From Sphingomonas baiyangensis (lineage in GTDB: Bacteria > Pseudomonadota > Alphaproteobacteria > Sphingomonadales > Sphingomonadaceae), in assembly GCF_005144715.1 (NCBI RefSeq), contig NZ_SWKR01000002.1:1584555-1648554 (forward strand): 64,000 nt of DNA. The letters are read 5' to 3'. A program made the translations under genes and the position numbers. The notes below the pieces were generated by a model. The model had not been told where the DNA came from. It did no database searches and saw nothing but the letters and a program-made list of their open reading frames with translations. Below are positions 31,407 to 40,305 of the stretch, in pieces (within the stretch, counting starts at the first letter, position 1; every line of letters starts with the position of its first letter).

Positions 31407-32195
31407 CTATTCTTGCCGGCTGCCGCGCGCGACGTGCAGATCGACGTCGAGCGCCTCGCTCCCGGCGCCGAGACGCGAGCCGGCCACCGGCGCGGCATCA
31501 TGCGCATCGAGACCGACGCACATGCGCACATGGCGTTCGTCGGCCGTCCCGCCGCGCGACGGGTCGATGGCGATCCAACCCGCGCCGGCGCGCGATGCGA
31601 TCTCGACCCAGCCGTGCGGCGCGCCATGGTTCTCCTCGCCGAGCAGATAGCCGCTGACATAGCGCGCGGGCGTGCCGAGCGAGCGCATCGCCGCGATCAT
31701 CACCTGTGCCGCCTCGCGCACGCTCGGGTCGCCCGCGGCGAACGCCTCCGCCGCATCGCGCAGCGTCTCGCCCGATCCGTCAGCCGGCCGGGCCATCACG
31801 CCAAGCGCGCCGGCAATCGCCAGCGGATCGCCATGCTCCCGTGCGAAGGCGGCGATCGCGGCGTCGGCGCGCGTCGCCGGCGTATCGCGCGCGTAGAAGG
31901 CCGCGGGCAGCGTCTCGATCACGCCGCTGACGTGCCCGTCGCGCATGCTGGTCAGCACTTCGCCCTGCACGCTGATCTCGATCGCGTCGATCGGACCATC
32001 GGCATAGAGCATCGTCACCTGATTCCCCAACCCGTCGCGATGCCGCCGCAATCGCGCATCGCAATCGACGTCGATGCGCCAGTCGACCACCGTCTGGCTG
32101 TCGCTGTCGTCGGGCCATAACCGCAACAACTGCACGATGCGCGACTGCGGTTCGGAAAACACGTAGCGAGTGCGGTGATCGACCGAGATGCGCAT
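31407..32195 (-). CDS. transglutaminase-like protein lacking the catalytic Cys
   Basis: 262 residues. The N-terminal domain is the bacterial transglutaminase N region (HRTRYVFSEPQSRIVQLLRL, DGLGNQVTML). The core has SLGTPARYVSGYLLGEE, GAPHGWVEIA with the expected His, and IDPSRG with the expected Asp. The family's catalytic segment normally reads VCQDFAH; here the aligned residues are SVREAAQ, so the Cys is Val. Protease or transglutaminase activity is therefore doubtful; it may bind a peptide or act as a scaffold. It overlaps the alpha-E gene as TGATG and closes the ATP-grasp/alpha-E/transglutaminase set. Confidence 0.9.
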   Translation of the reverse strand: MRISVDHRTRYVFSEPQSRIVQLLRLWPDDSDSQTVVDWRIDVDCDARLRRHRDGLGNQVTMLYADGPIDAIEISVQGEVLTSMRDGHVSGVIETLPAAFYARDTPATRADAAIAAFAREHGDPLAIAGALGVMARPADGSGETLRDAAEAFAAGDPSVREAAQVMIAAMRSLGTPARYVSGYLLGEENHGAPHGWVEIASRAGAGWIAIDPSRGGTADERHVRMCVGLDAHDAAPVAGSRLGAGSEALDVDLHVARGSRQE

Positions 32196-33136
32196 CAGAT
32201 GAACCGGAACTGCCGGGCGATCGCCGCATCGAGCGCGGCATTGTCGCCGATGAACCCGTCGAGCCATTCGTGCAGGCCCTTGACGATGACCTCGTGCGTA
32301 CGCGTGCGGTGCATCCGCGACATGCGCGCGCGCGCCAGCCGGTCGGCCTCGCCCTGCAATCCCGTGCGCCGGCCGAGCAGGCTGAGCATCTCGACCGTTT
32401 CCTCGGCGCAGGCGGCAAGGCTGCGTGGAAGTTCGGGGCGCGCCAGCAGCAGGTCGATGACCAGATTGGGCCGCAGCCCTTCGCTGTAGAGCCAGCGGTA
32501 GGCCGTGACCGCCGATACGGTCTGGAGGATCGTCGTCCACTGGTCGCGGTCGACGACGCCGCCCACTTGCTCGCCCTCGGGCAGCAGCAGGTGATATTTC
32601 ACGTCGATCAGCCGCGCGGTGTTGTCGGCGCGCTCGATCGCGGCGCCCAGCCTGATGAACCACACCGCCTCGTTGCGCATCATGCGCATCACCGCGCCTT
32701 CGAAGCCGCGCGTCTCGGCCTTGACCGCCTCGACGAGGCCGAGCGCCGACATCGCATCGCCCGGCCGCAGCCTGCCGTTGAAGATCAGCCATGCCCGGTT
32801 GATCGCCGTCCACGATTCGCGCGTGAGCGCGGTGCGAACGGCACGTGCATTGTTGCGCGCCATATCGAGGCAGCGCACGACCGATCCGGCATGGTCGGTA
32901 TCGACGGTTAGGAAGCGCACGACACTGGCCTGATCGATCGCGCGGCCGGTCTCGGCAAAGGCGTCGGCGCCGTAGGTGACGCTCAGCGCACTGCCCCATG
33001 CCGCCTCGCCCGCCGGCGTGGGCGACAGCGCATCGAGCCGCACCGTCGCCTCCACCAGCCGCGCGATGAAGTCGGCGCGCTCGACATAGCGACCCAGCCA
33101 GTAGAGCGAGGCGGCGGTGCGCGAGAGCATCAGCAT
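32195..33136 (-). CDS. alpha-E domain protein
   Basis: 313 residues, nearly all helical. The beginning MLSRTAASLYWLGRYVERAD is diagnostic of the alpha-E family, with later FIRLGAAIERADNTARLIDV repeating the motif. The molecular role is not known; it nearly always accompanies circularly permuted ATP-grasp and transglutaminase-like proteins, and a peptide ligase/tagging system has been proposed for the set. The start is ATG 33136, after AGGGAG; ATG 33130 is a close alternative. The three genes are tightly spaced. Confidence 0.93.
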   Translation of the reverse strand: MLMLSRTAASLYWLGRYVERADFIARLVEATVRLDALSPTPAGEAAWGSALSVTYGADAFAETGRAIDQASVVRFLTVDTDHAGSVVRCLDMARNNARAVRTALTRESWTAINRAWLIFNGRLRPGDAMSALGLVEAVKAETRGFEGAVMRMMRNEAVWFIRLGAAIERADNTARLIDVKYHLLLPEGEQVGGVVDRDQWTTILQTVSAVTAYRWLYSEGLRPNLVIDLLLARPELPRSLAACAEETVEMLSLLGRRTGLQGEADRLARARMSRMHRTRTHEVIVKGLHEWLDGFIGDNAALDAAIARQFRFI

Positions 33137-33149
33137 GGACGCGGCTCCC

Positions 33150-34646
33150 TCACAGCCCCAGTTCCTGCTGCTGCACCATGTCTCCCATCGTCTGCGATTG
33201 GGCGAGCGTGCGCGCATCGGGCATCAGCACGAAACTGTCCTTGGTGCCGCCGCCCTGGCTCGAATTGACGACGAGCGAGCCTTCGCGCAGCGCCACGCGC
33301 GTGAGCCCGCCGGGCACCACCTGCACGCCGCCGCTGCCCGAGAGCACGAAGGGGCGGAAATCGACATGCCGGGGCGCCAGCCCCGCCTCCGCCAGTGTCG
33401 GCACCGTCGACAAGGCGAGCGTTGGCTGCGCGATATAGCGATGCGGCTCGGCGACCAGCGCGGCGCGAAACGCCTCGATCTCGGCGCTGCTCGCGGTCGG
33501 CCCCACCAGCATCCCGTAGCCGCCCGATCCGTCGACGAGCTTGACCACCAGCTCGGGCAGGTGATCGAGAACATATTTGAGCGCCTGCGGCTCGCGGCAG
33601 CGCCATGTCTCGACATTGGGCAGCCGCGCCTCGCCGCCCGAATAGAAGCGCACGATCTCGGGCATGTAACTGTAGATCGCCTTGTCGTCGGCGATGCCGT
33701 TGCCCGGCGCGTTGATGAGCGCGACATTGCCCGCGCGGTACGCCGCCATGATGCCGGGCACGCCGAGCAGCGAATCAGGGCGGAACACGATGGGATCGAG
33801 AAAATCGTCGTCGATGCGGCGATAGATGACGTCGACCTTCACGCGGCCGGCGATCGTCTGCATCCAGACGACATCGTCGTCGACGACCAGATCAGCGGGC
33901 TCGACGAGTTCGATGCCCATCGAATCGGCGAGAAAGCTGTGCTCGTAATAGGCGCTGTTGAAATGCCCCGGCGTCAGCACGACGCACACGGGGCGGCTGC
34001 CAGCACCGGTGGGGGCGACCGAGCGCATCGTCTCGAGCAGCCGGTCGGGATAGCTGTCGACCGCCGCCACGCGAAACTTGCGGAACAGCTCGGGACACAG
34101 GCGGATCATCGCCTCGCGATTCTCGAGCATGTACGACACGCCCGAGGGCGTGCGCGCATTGTCCTCAAGCACGAAGAAATCATCGGGCCCGGTGCGCACC
34201 AGATCGATACCGCAGATATGTGCCCAGATGCCGTGCGGCGGCGCGATGCCCACGACCTCGTGGCGGAATTGCGGGTTGCCGAGGATCAGCTCGGGCGGCA
34301 GCACACCTTCGGCGAGGATGCGCTGCTCGCCATAGATGTCGTTCAGAAAAGCATTGATCGCGTCGACGCGCTGAATGAGCCCTTCGGAAAGCCGTGCCCA
34401 TTCGTCGGCCAAGAAAACGCGCGGCACGATATCGAAGGGGATGATGCGTTCGGACGCCTCGCTCTCGCCATAGACGGCGAAGGTGATGCCGAGTTGCCGG
34501 AACGTCGCCTCGGCGGCTTCGGAACGGCGCGCAAGATCGTCGGAAGGGGTCTCGTCGATCCAGCGGGCGAGCTCGGTCAGCGCGGCACGCGGCCTGGCGG
34601 GGCCGTCATGCCCCCATATCTCGTCGAACGCGCGGCGATCCCCCAT
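33150..34646 (-). CDS. circularly permuted ATP-grasp protein
   Basis: 498 residues; predicted ATP-dependent carboxylate-amine ligase. Family motifs: FDIVPRVFLADEWARLSEGL, HICGIDLVRTGPDDFFVLEDNARTP split over the core, APGNGIADDKAIYSYMP, and VKLVDGSGGYGMLVGP as the nucleotide loop, with a late NSSQGGGTKDSFV. It should join an unknown acid to an amine, perhaps a peptide. First gene of the trio with alpha-E and the transglutaminase-like protein. The 88 bases upstream should hold the promoter; no clear hexamers are seen. Confidence 0.93.
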   Translation of the reverse strand: MGDRRAFDEIWGHDGPARPRAALTELARWIDETPSDDLARRSEAAEATFRQLGITFAVYGESEASERIIPFDIVPRVFLADEWARLSEGLIQRVDAINAFLNDIYGEQRILAEGVLPPELILGNPQFRHEVVGIAPPHGIWAHICGIDLVRTGPDDFFVLEDNARTPSGVSYMLENREAMIRLCPELFRKFRVAAVDSYPDRLLETMRSVAPTGAGSRPVCVVLTPGHFNSAYYEHSFLADSMGIELVEPADLVVDDDVVWMQTIAGRVKVDVIYRRIDDDFLDPIVFRPDSLLGVPGIMAAYRAGNVALINAPGNGIADDKAIYSYMPEIVRFYSGGEARLPNVETWRCREPQALKYVLDHLPELVVKLVDGSGGYGMLVGPTASSAEIEAFRAALVAEPHRYIAQPTLALSTVPTLAEAGLAPRHVDFRPFVLSGSGGVQVVPGGLTRVALREGSLVVNSSQGGGTKDSFVLMPDARTLAQSQTMGDMVQQQELGL

Positions 34647-34734
34647 CTACCCTCAAAGCCCGAAGCGACAATTCGTTGCATCGTGTCAGGCTTTGTTGCA
34701 CCGCACAAGGGCCGGGCGATCGCCGCGCCGCGCG

Positions 34735-35367
34735 TCAGGCCACTTCGGGATATTTGACCGAGCAGCCATAGGGCCGCGTTTCGGCCTGCGAGACGGGACG
34801 GCCCGCCTTTAGCTCGCCCAGCGCCGCGGTCACGTGATTGCGTGCCGATGCGATGTCGGCGACGTTGGCGGTGGGCTTGTCGTCGATGCCGCCCTGATAG
34901 ACGAGCGTGCCCTGGGGATCGATGACGTAGAGGTGCGGCGTCGTCTTGGCGCCATAGCCCTTGCCGACGACGCCCTTCGGGTCGAGCAGATAGTTGGTCG
35001 ACCTGAGCTTCTGCTCGGCAAACAGGCTTCGCGCTTCGGCTGGCGCCATATGCCCCTGCTTGCCCGGAGCGCCCGAATTGATCGTCAGCCAGACCGCGCC
35101 GCCCGCCACCGCGGCAGCCTGCGTTTTCTGCATGTTGCCGCTGTCATAATGCTTCTTGACGAACGGACAGCCCGGATTGTGCCATTCGAGCACAACCGTC
35201 TTGCCCTTGAAGTCGGAGAGGCGGACGGTGCGGCCGTTCATGTCGGTGAGCGCGAAATTGCCCGCCTTCTGTCCCGTCGTCTGCTGCGCCGCGAGCGGCA
35301 CGGTAGCAGGCAGCGCGAAGGCGGCGATCGCCGCGAGGCCGGGGAGCATCCAGTGCTTGGCTTTCAT
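34735..35367 (-). CDS. periplasmic thioredoxin-fold redoxin (AhpC/TSA-like)
   Basis: 210 residues. A signal peptide (MKAKHWMLPGLAAIAAFALP to LAAQ) leads into a redoxin domain: NFALTDMNGRTVRLSDFKGK, VVLEWHNPGCPFVKKHYDSG and TTPHLYVIDPQGTLVYQGGI. The active site has a single Cys (GCPFVKK, no CxxC); a second Cys lies near the C-terminus (YGCSVKY). ATG 35367 has GGAG seven bases upstream. It follows dsbD by 14 bases, so DsbD may supply its reducing power (inference). Confidence 0.92.
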   Translation of the reverse strand: MKAKHWMLPGLAAIAAFALPATVPLAAQQTTGQKAGNFALTDMNGRTVRLSDFKGKTVVLEWHNPGCPFVKKHYDSGNMQKTQAAAVAGGAVWLTINSGAPGKQGHMAPAEARSLFAEQKLRSTNYLLDPKGVVGKGYGAKTTPHLYVIDPQGTLVYQGGIDDKPTANVADIASARNHVTAALGELKAGRPVSQAETRPYGCSVKYPEVA

Positions 35368-35381
35368 GACATCTCTCCTCT

Positions 35382-37445
35382 TCATCCGCCCACTGCCGCC
35401 GCTTGCGGCGCGGGCAATCGGGTCAGCATCGATGTGGTGAGCAGTTGCGGCAGCACCTGCGGCGTTGCGCTGCCCGGCGCATACCAAAGATAGAGCGGTA
35501 CGCCGGCGCGATTGTGCTTCTCGATGAAGCGGCCGAGTTCGGGATTGCCATCGGTCCAGTCGCCCACCAGCACCTGCACCCCGCCGCTCTTGAACGCCTC
35601 GGCGACGGCGGCGGTCTCGATCGCGGTCTTTTCGTTGACCTTGCAGGTCACGCACCAGTCGGCGGTAAAATAGGCGAATACGGGTCGCCCCTCGCCCTGC
35701 ATCCGCGCCAGCGTCGCCTCGGTGAAGGGCTGCGCGCCGAGTGCAGCGACGCGCGGTGCCGCATCGGCAGGTGCGCGCTCGACCAGCACGATCGCGGCGA
35801 GCGCCAGCGCGCCGGCCGCCGCGCCCGGCACCCAGGCGCGCGATGAACCGCGCGTCTGCCGGCTACCCGTCCACCACAAGGCGAGCGCGAGCAGCAGCGC
35901 CGCCGCCAGTCCCAGCGTCATGCCGTCGACGCCGGCCTGCCGGCCGAGCACCCAGGCGAGCGCCAGCGCGGTCAGGAACATCGGCACCGACAGGATATGG
36001 CGGAAGCGCTCCATCCACGGCCCCGGTCGCGGCAGCCGTCGGCGCAGCGCGGGCGAGAGGCCGATGGCGAGGAAGGGCAGCGCCAGCCCGAGCCCCAGCC
36101 CCGCGAACACCAGCATCGCCGCCCACCAGGGCAGCACCAGCGCGGTGCCGAGTGCAGCGCCCATGAACGGCCCGGTGCACGGCGTCGCGACGAACGCCGC
36201 GAGCGCGCCCGTGGCGAACGCGCCGCCGCTGCCGCGCGCGCTCAGCCGATTGACCGCGCCGGGCGCCGGCAGCTCGAACACGCCCGCCAGATTGAGCGCG
36301 ATCGCCGTCACCAGCAGCAGCAGGACGAGGATGATGCGCGGATCGGTGAGCTGGAACGCCCAGCCCACCGCCTCGCCGCCCGCGCGCAGCAGCAGCAGCA
36401 CGCCGCCCAGCGCCGCGCAGGCGAGGATGGCGCCGGCGGTATAGGCCAGCCCTTCGGCGCGCGCGGCGCCCGCGTCTTCGCCCGCGCGCGCGAGGCTCAG
36501 CGCCTTGAGGCTCAGGATCGGGAATACGCAGGGCATGATGTTGAGCAGCAGCCCGCCGAGCACCGCGCCGGCGAACGCCGTCAGCGCCAGCGCGACATCG
36601 AAGCCCGCAGTTTGCGGCGCATCGCCTGCCGGCACCGCGCCCGGCATGGCGGTCAGCGCAAAGCCGTTGCCGTCGCCGACCGAGAGCACGCCCTCGATAC
36701 GCGGCGGCCCGGCGCCCTGCGCACTGGTTTCGAGGATCAGCAGGTCGCCCGCGCGCCGCACCGTCTGCGGCGCCGAGAAGCTTGGGCCGCTCGCGGCAAG
36801 CGGGAAGAAATAGGGGTCGGCAGCGGCGGCATCGGCAGGCCAGGGTATCGCGATGCGGAACATGCCATCGGCCACCGCATAGCGCGCGGGCGAGCCGAGA
36901 GGCTTGGGCATCGCCGCGCGCCAGCGGTCGAAATCGGCACGGCGCGCAGGGTCGATCGCGCCGTCGCCCACCGTCAACCGCGTCTCGAGCTCGCGCGTCT
37001 CAGGCACGCAGATCTCGTTGGTGCAGACCAGATAGTCGGCGCGCACCTTGATCGGCAGCGCCGTGCCCGGCGCAAGACCGGCGGGAATGCCGAGCGTGAC
37101 GAACTGTGTGAAGGGGCCTTGATACACATAGTTCATCAGTCCGCCGATGAGCAGGCGGTGCGGCACGGGATATTCGAGCGGCCCCGCTGTGACGCCGGCG
37201 GGGAGCGTCCAAGCAAGCGTGGTCTCGATCCCCGCGTCGCCGGGGTTCTTCCAATAGCCATGCCAGCCGGCATCGGGCTTCGACACCAAGGCGAGCGTCA
37301 CCTCACTGCCGGGGGCGGGCCGATCGCTCTCGGCGACGAGGTCGATGGCGATATGGCGCTCGCCGGCGGGCGCGAGCTGCGCCGACGCCACAGGCGCGAG
37401 CAGCGCGGCCGTCAACAACGCCAGCAGGAGTCGAACCAACGTCAT
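35382..37445 (-). CDS. dsbD: DsbD/ScsB-type membrane thiol reductase
   Basis: 687 residues. Signal peptide (MTLVRLLLALLTAALLAP), periplasmic DsbD-like domain to about 280 (PDAGWHGYWKNPGDAG, CTNEICVPETREL), eight-helix core with the redox cysteines in NIMPCVFPILSLKAL and FVATPCTGPFMG, and a C-terminal thioredoxin domain with FTADWCVTCKVNE. It passes electrons from cytoplasmic thioredoxin to the periplasm. ATG 37445 is chosen, though GGAG is only one base away; a TTG at 37484 in the same frame is an alternative. Operon with the redoxin downstream. Confidence 0.93.
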   Translation of the reverse strand: MTLVRLLLALLTAALLAPVASAQLAPAGERHIAIDLVAESDRPAPGSEVTLALVSKPDAGWHGYWKNPGDAGIETTLAWTLPAGVTAGPLEYPVPHRLLIGGLMNYVYQGPFTQFVTLGIPAGLAPGTALPIKVRADYLVCTNEICVPETRELETRLTVGDGAIDPARRADFDRWRAAMPKPLGSPARYAVADGMFRIAIPWPADAAAADPYFFPLAASGPSFSAPQTVRRAGDLLILETSAQGAGPPRIEGVLSVGDGNGFALTAMPGAVPAGDAPQTAGFDVALALTAFAGAVLGGLLLNIMPCVFPILSLKALSLARAGEDAGAARAEGLAYTAGAILACAALGGVLLLLRAGGEAVGWAFQLTDPRIILVLLLLVTAIALNLAGVFELPAPGAVNRLSARGSGGAFATGALAAFVATPCTGPFMGAALGTALVLPWWAAMLVFAGLGLGLALPFLAIGLSPALRRRLPRPGPWMERFRHILSVPMFLTALALAWVLGRQAGVDGMTLGLAAALLLALALWWTGSRQTRGSSRAWVPGAAAGALALAAIVLVERAPADAAPRVAALGAQPFTEATLARMQGEGRPVFAYFTADWCVTCKVNEKTAIETAAVAEAFKSGGVQVLVGDWTDGNPELGRFIEKHNRAGVPLYLWYAPGSATPQVLPQLLTTSMLTRLPAPQAAAVGG

Positions 37446-37497
37446 GCTCCGGTGATATCGGAACGGCTGACGCGATGCACTCAAATACTACACCCCA

Positions 37498-38388
37498 TCA
37501 ATCGCGCGGCGACAGGCCCAGCATGTTGATGATGCCCGAGAAATCGCGCCCCGCGCCGCCCTCGTCGGAGAAGCGCTGGTAGAGCTCGGCGGCGCGCGCG
37601 CCCATCGGCGTGTCGGCCGACACGCCCGATGCCGCCTCCATCGCGAGGCGGAGATCCTTGAGCATCAGCGCCGCGGCGAAACCGCCCTGCCAGTCGCGAT
37701 CGGCGGGCGTCTCGGGGCCGACGCCGGGCACCGGGCAATAGCTCGTCATCGACCAGCTCTGGCCCGACGACACGCTGGCGATATCGTAGAAGCGCGAGAG
37801 ATCGAGCCCCAGCTTCTCCGCCAGCACGAACGCCTCGCAGGTCGCGATCATCGTCGCCCCTAGCAGCATGTTGTTGCAGATCTTGGCGCCCTGCCCCGCA
37901 CCGCTGGCACCGGCATGGATCACCGCCTTGCCCATGTCGGCGAGGAAGGGCTCGGCGCGGCGGAACGCCTCGTCGCTGCCGCCGACCATGAAGGTCAGCG
38001 TGCCCGCATTGGCCGCCGCGATGCCGCCCGATACCGGCGCGTCAACGAGCGTCAGGCCACGCGCGGCAGCGTCGGCGGCAACGCGGCGCGCGGTTTCGAC
38101 GTCGATCGTCGAGCAGTCCATCAGGATCGCATTGGCGGGTACGGTATCGAATACCGCGCCGGCGTAGACTTCCTCGACATGCCGGCCCGCGGGCAGCATC
38201 GTCACCACCGCCTCGGCTTCGGCACAAGCGGCGGCGGCGCTTTCCGCCGGCAGGCATCCGGCGTCCTTCGCGCGCGCCAGCGCCTCGTCGGAAAGGTCGA
38301 AGGCACGCACGTCATGCCCGTTCTTCGCCAGGTTGGCGGCCATGCCGCCGCCCATATTGCCCAGCCCGATGAATGCGATGCGTGCCAT
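37498..38388 (-). CDS. mmsB: 3-hydroxyisobutyrate dehydrogenase
   Basis: 296 residues; NAD-dependent oxidation of 3-hydroxyisobutyrate to methylmalonate semialdehyde in valine breakdown. Rossmann motif FIGLGNMGGGMAANLAKNGH, substrate loop VDAPVSGGIAAANAGTLTFM and catalytic Lys in GAGQGAKICNNMLL are intact. It follows the hydratase after two bases. It is the last gene of the valine operon and ends 52 bases from dsbD. Confidence 0.96.
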   Translation of the reverse strand: MARIAFIGLGNMGGGMAANLAKNGHDVRAFDLSDEALARAKDAGCLPAESAAAACAEAEAVVTMLPAGRHVEEVYAGAVFDTVPANAILMDCSTIDVETARRVAADAAARGLTLVDAPVSGGIAAANAGTLTFMVGGSDEAFRRAEPFLADMGKAVIHAGASGAGQGAKICNNMLLGATMIATCEAFVLAEKLGLDLSRFYDIASVSSGQSWSMTSYCPVPGVGPETPADRDWQGGFAAALMLKDLRLAMEAASGVSADTPMGARAAELYQRFSDEGGAGRDFSGIINMLGLSPRD

Positions 38389-38390
38389 GG

Positions 38391-39164
38391 TCAGCGCCCC
38401 TTCCAGTCGCCGGCGCGCTTCTCGACGAACGCCGCCATGCCTTCCTTCTGATCCTCGCTGCCGAAGATGCCGTTGAACAGCCGGCGCTCGAACTGCACGC
38501 CCTGCGCCAGCGGCATCTCGAACGCGGCGTTGACCATCTCCTTGTTCGCCAGCACCGCGAGCGGCGCCATGCCGGCGATCGTCGCGGCGGTCTTCATCGC
38601 ATCGTCGAGCAGGTCGGCGGCGGGTACGATGCGCGCCACCAGCCCCGCGCGCTCGGCTTCCTCGGCATCCATCATCCGGCCGGTCAGGCACATCTCCATC
38701 GCCTTGGCCTTGCCCACGGCATGCGCGAGCCGCTGCGATCCGCCCATGCCCGGCGTCACCGCCAGCTTGATCTCGGGCTGGCCGAACTTCGCGCTATCGG
38801 CGGCGAGGATGAAATCACACATCATCGCCAGCTCGCAGCCGCCGCCCAACGCATAGCCCGCCACCGCCGCGATCACGGGCTTGCGCGTGCGCGCGAACAC
38901 TTCCCAGCCGGCGAAATGATTAGTGCCGTACATATCGGCAAAGCCCATCGCCTGCATTTCCTTGATGTCGGCGCCGGCGGCGAACGCCTTTTCGCTGCCG
39001 GTGACGACCGCGCAGCCCTGCCCCGCATCGGCATCGAACGCCGCCATCGCGGCATTGAGATCGGCGAGCACCTGCGCGTTCAGCGCGTTGAGCGCCTTGG
39101 GCCGGTTGAGCGTGACCAAAGTCACGCGGCCACGCTGCTCGACGAGGATGGTTTCGTAGGTCAT
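38391..39164 (-). CDS. enoyl-CoA hydratase (crotonase)
   Basis: 257 residues. The two hydratase glutamates are in place ([12 protein letters not shown] and [16 protein letters not shown]), as are the oxyanion regions AAGADIKEM and YALGGG. In this operon it probably hydrates methacrylyl-CoA to 3-hydroxyisobutyryl-CoA. A 92-base gap with a palindromic repeat separates it from the hydrolase gene upstream. Confidence 0.95.
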   Translation of the reverse strand: MTYETILVEQRGRVTLVTLNRPKALNALNAQVLADLNAAMAAFDADAGQGCAVVTGSEKAFAAGADIKEMQAMGFADMYGTNHFAGWEVFARTRKPVIAAVAGYALGGGCELAMMCDFILAADSAKFGQPEIKLAVTPGMGGSQRLAHAVGKAKAMEMCLTGRMMDAEEAERAGLVARIVPAADLLDDAMKTAATIAGMAPLAVLANKEMVNAAFEMPLAQGVQFERRLFNGIFGSEDQKEGMAAFVEKRAGDWKGR

Positions 39165-39175
39165 GCTTCCCTCAG

Positions 39176-39255
39176 TTCGTCACCCCAGCGCAGGCTGGGG
39201 TCTCGGGCCACCGGCGGACCCCTGGCAAAAGTCCCCAGCCTTCGCTGGGGCGACG
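39176..39255. repeat. paired palindromes inside the valine operon
   Basis: CCCCAGC-GCAG-GCTGGGG at 39183-39200 and CCCCAGC-CTTC-GCTGGGG at 39233-39250, each a perfect seven-base-pair stem, with related flanks. It lies between two co-directional genes, so it may trim or stabilise the polycistronic mRNA. It resembles dispersed repeats common in sphingomonads; it is unlike the element in pccA. Confidence 0.8.
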
Positions 39256-39256
39256 G

Positions 39257-40300
39257 CTATTGCGGCGACCATTCGTGATCGGCGGGCAGCGGCGCGAAGA
39301 TCTGGTCGATCAGATGTTCGGTCACGTCCTCGCCGCGTTCGGGCTGCCAGCGCGGCGTATTGTCCTTGTCGACGATCAGCGCGCGCACGCCTTCGATGAA
39401 ATCGGCGCGCTGCACGACATGGCAGGCGACGGCATATTCCTGGCGCATCTCGTCCTCGAAGGTCGGCATCGTGCGCCCGTCGAGCAGCAGCTTGAGGCTG
39501 ACCTTCATCGCCTGTGGCGACTTGGTAGCGAGCGTCGCGAGCGTGCCGCGCGCCCACTCGCTGCCATCACCAGCAAGCGCCGCCTCGATCTCCGCCAGCC
39601 GGTCGCTCGCGAACAGCCGGTCGATCGCGCCCCGGTGCGCTAGGATGCGCGCATCGGGCGCGGGCGTCGCCACCGCATCCAGAATGGCCTCGATCGCCTG
39701 CGGATCGCTGGCGATGCGGCGCTTGGCCTCCTCAAGCGCGTCGGCGGGGAGGTAGTGCGTCGCCAGCCCCAGCGCGACGCACTCGGCGCCGTCGAGCCGG
39801 TGGCCCGTCAGCGCCAGATACTGCCCCATGCGCCCCGGCAGGCGCGAGAGATACCAGCCCGCGCCGACATCGGGGAACAGCCCGATCCCCGTCTCGGGCA
39901 TCGCGAACTTCGTGTTCTCGGTCGCCACGCGGTAGCGCGCGGGCTGCGAGATGCCGACACCGCCACCCATCGTGATCCCGTCCATGAACGCGGCGATCGG
40001 CTTGGTGAAGGTGAACAGCCGGTGGTTCATGCGATATTCGGTGCGGAAGAAGGCGCGTGCCTCGGCACCGTCGCCCGCACCGCTCACCGCGAGCATGCGA
40101 ATGTCGCCGCCCGCGCAGAAGCCACGCCCCTCGAGATGGTCGAGCAGCACCGCCTCGATCGCCGGATCGGCCGCCCAGCCGTCGAGCGCGTCGATGACGG
40201 CCGCGCACATCGGCTCGGTCAGCGCATGGATCGCCTTGGGGCGATTGAGCCGGATGCGACCGATACGGCCGGCAGTCTCGATCAGCACATGGTCGGTCAT
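39257..40300 (-). CDS. 3-hydroxyisobutyryl-CoA hydrolase / enoyl-CoA hydratase family
   Basis: 347 residues, the length of HIBCH proteins rather than hydratases. Motifs: GRGFCAGGDIRML, DGITMGGGVGISQPARYRV and FAMPETGIGLFPDVGAGWYL (catalytic Glu and Asp), followed by the C-terminal HIBCH region (SLKLLLDGRTMPTFEDEM). It frees 3-hydroxyisobutyrate from CoA, the step specific to valine. The start ATG 40300 lies five bases after the acyl-CoA dehydrogenase stop. The longer open frame is a shadow. Confidence 0.95.
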   Translation of the reverse strand: MTDHVLIETAGRIGRIRLNRPKAIHALTEPMCAAVIDALDGWAADPAIEAVLLDHLEGRGFCAGGDIRMLAVSGAGDGAEARAFFRTEYRMNHRLFTFTKPIAAFMDGITMGGGVGISQPARYRVATENTKFAMPETGIGLFPDVGAGWYLSRLPGRMGQYLALTGHRLDGAECVALGLATHYLPADALEEAKRRIASDPQAIEAILDAVATPAPDARILAHRGAIDRLFASDRLAEIEAALAGDGSEWARGTLATLATKSPQAMKVSLKLLLDGRTMPTFEDEMRQEYAVACHVVQRADFIEGVRALIVDKDNTPRWQPERGEDVTEHLIDQIFAPLPADHEWSPQ

Positions 40301-40305
40301 CGCGT

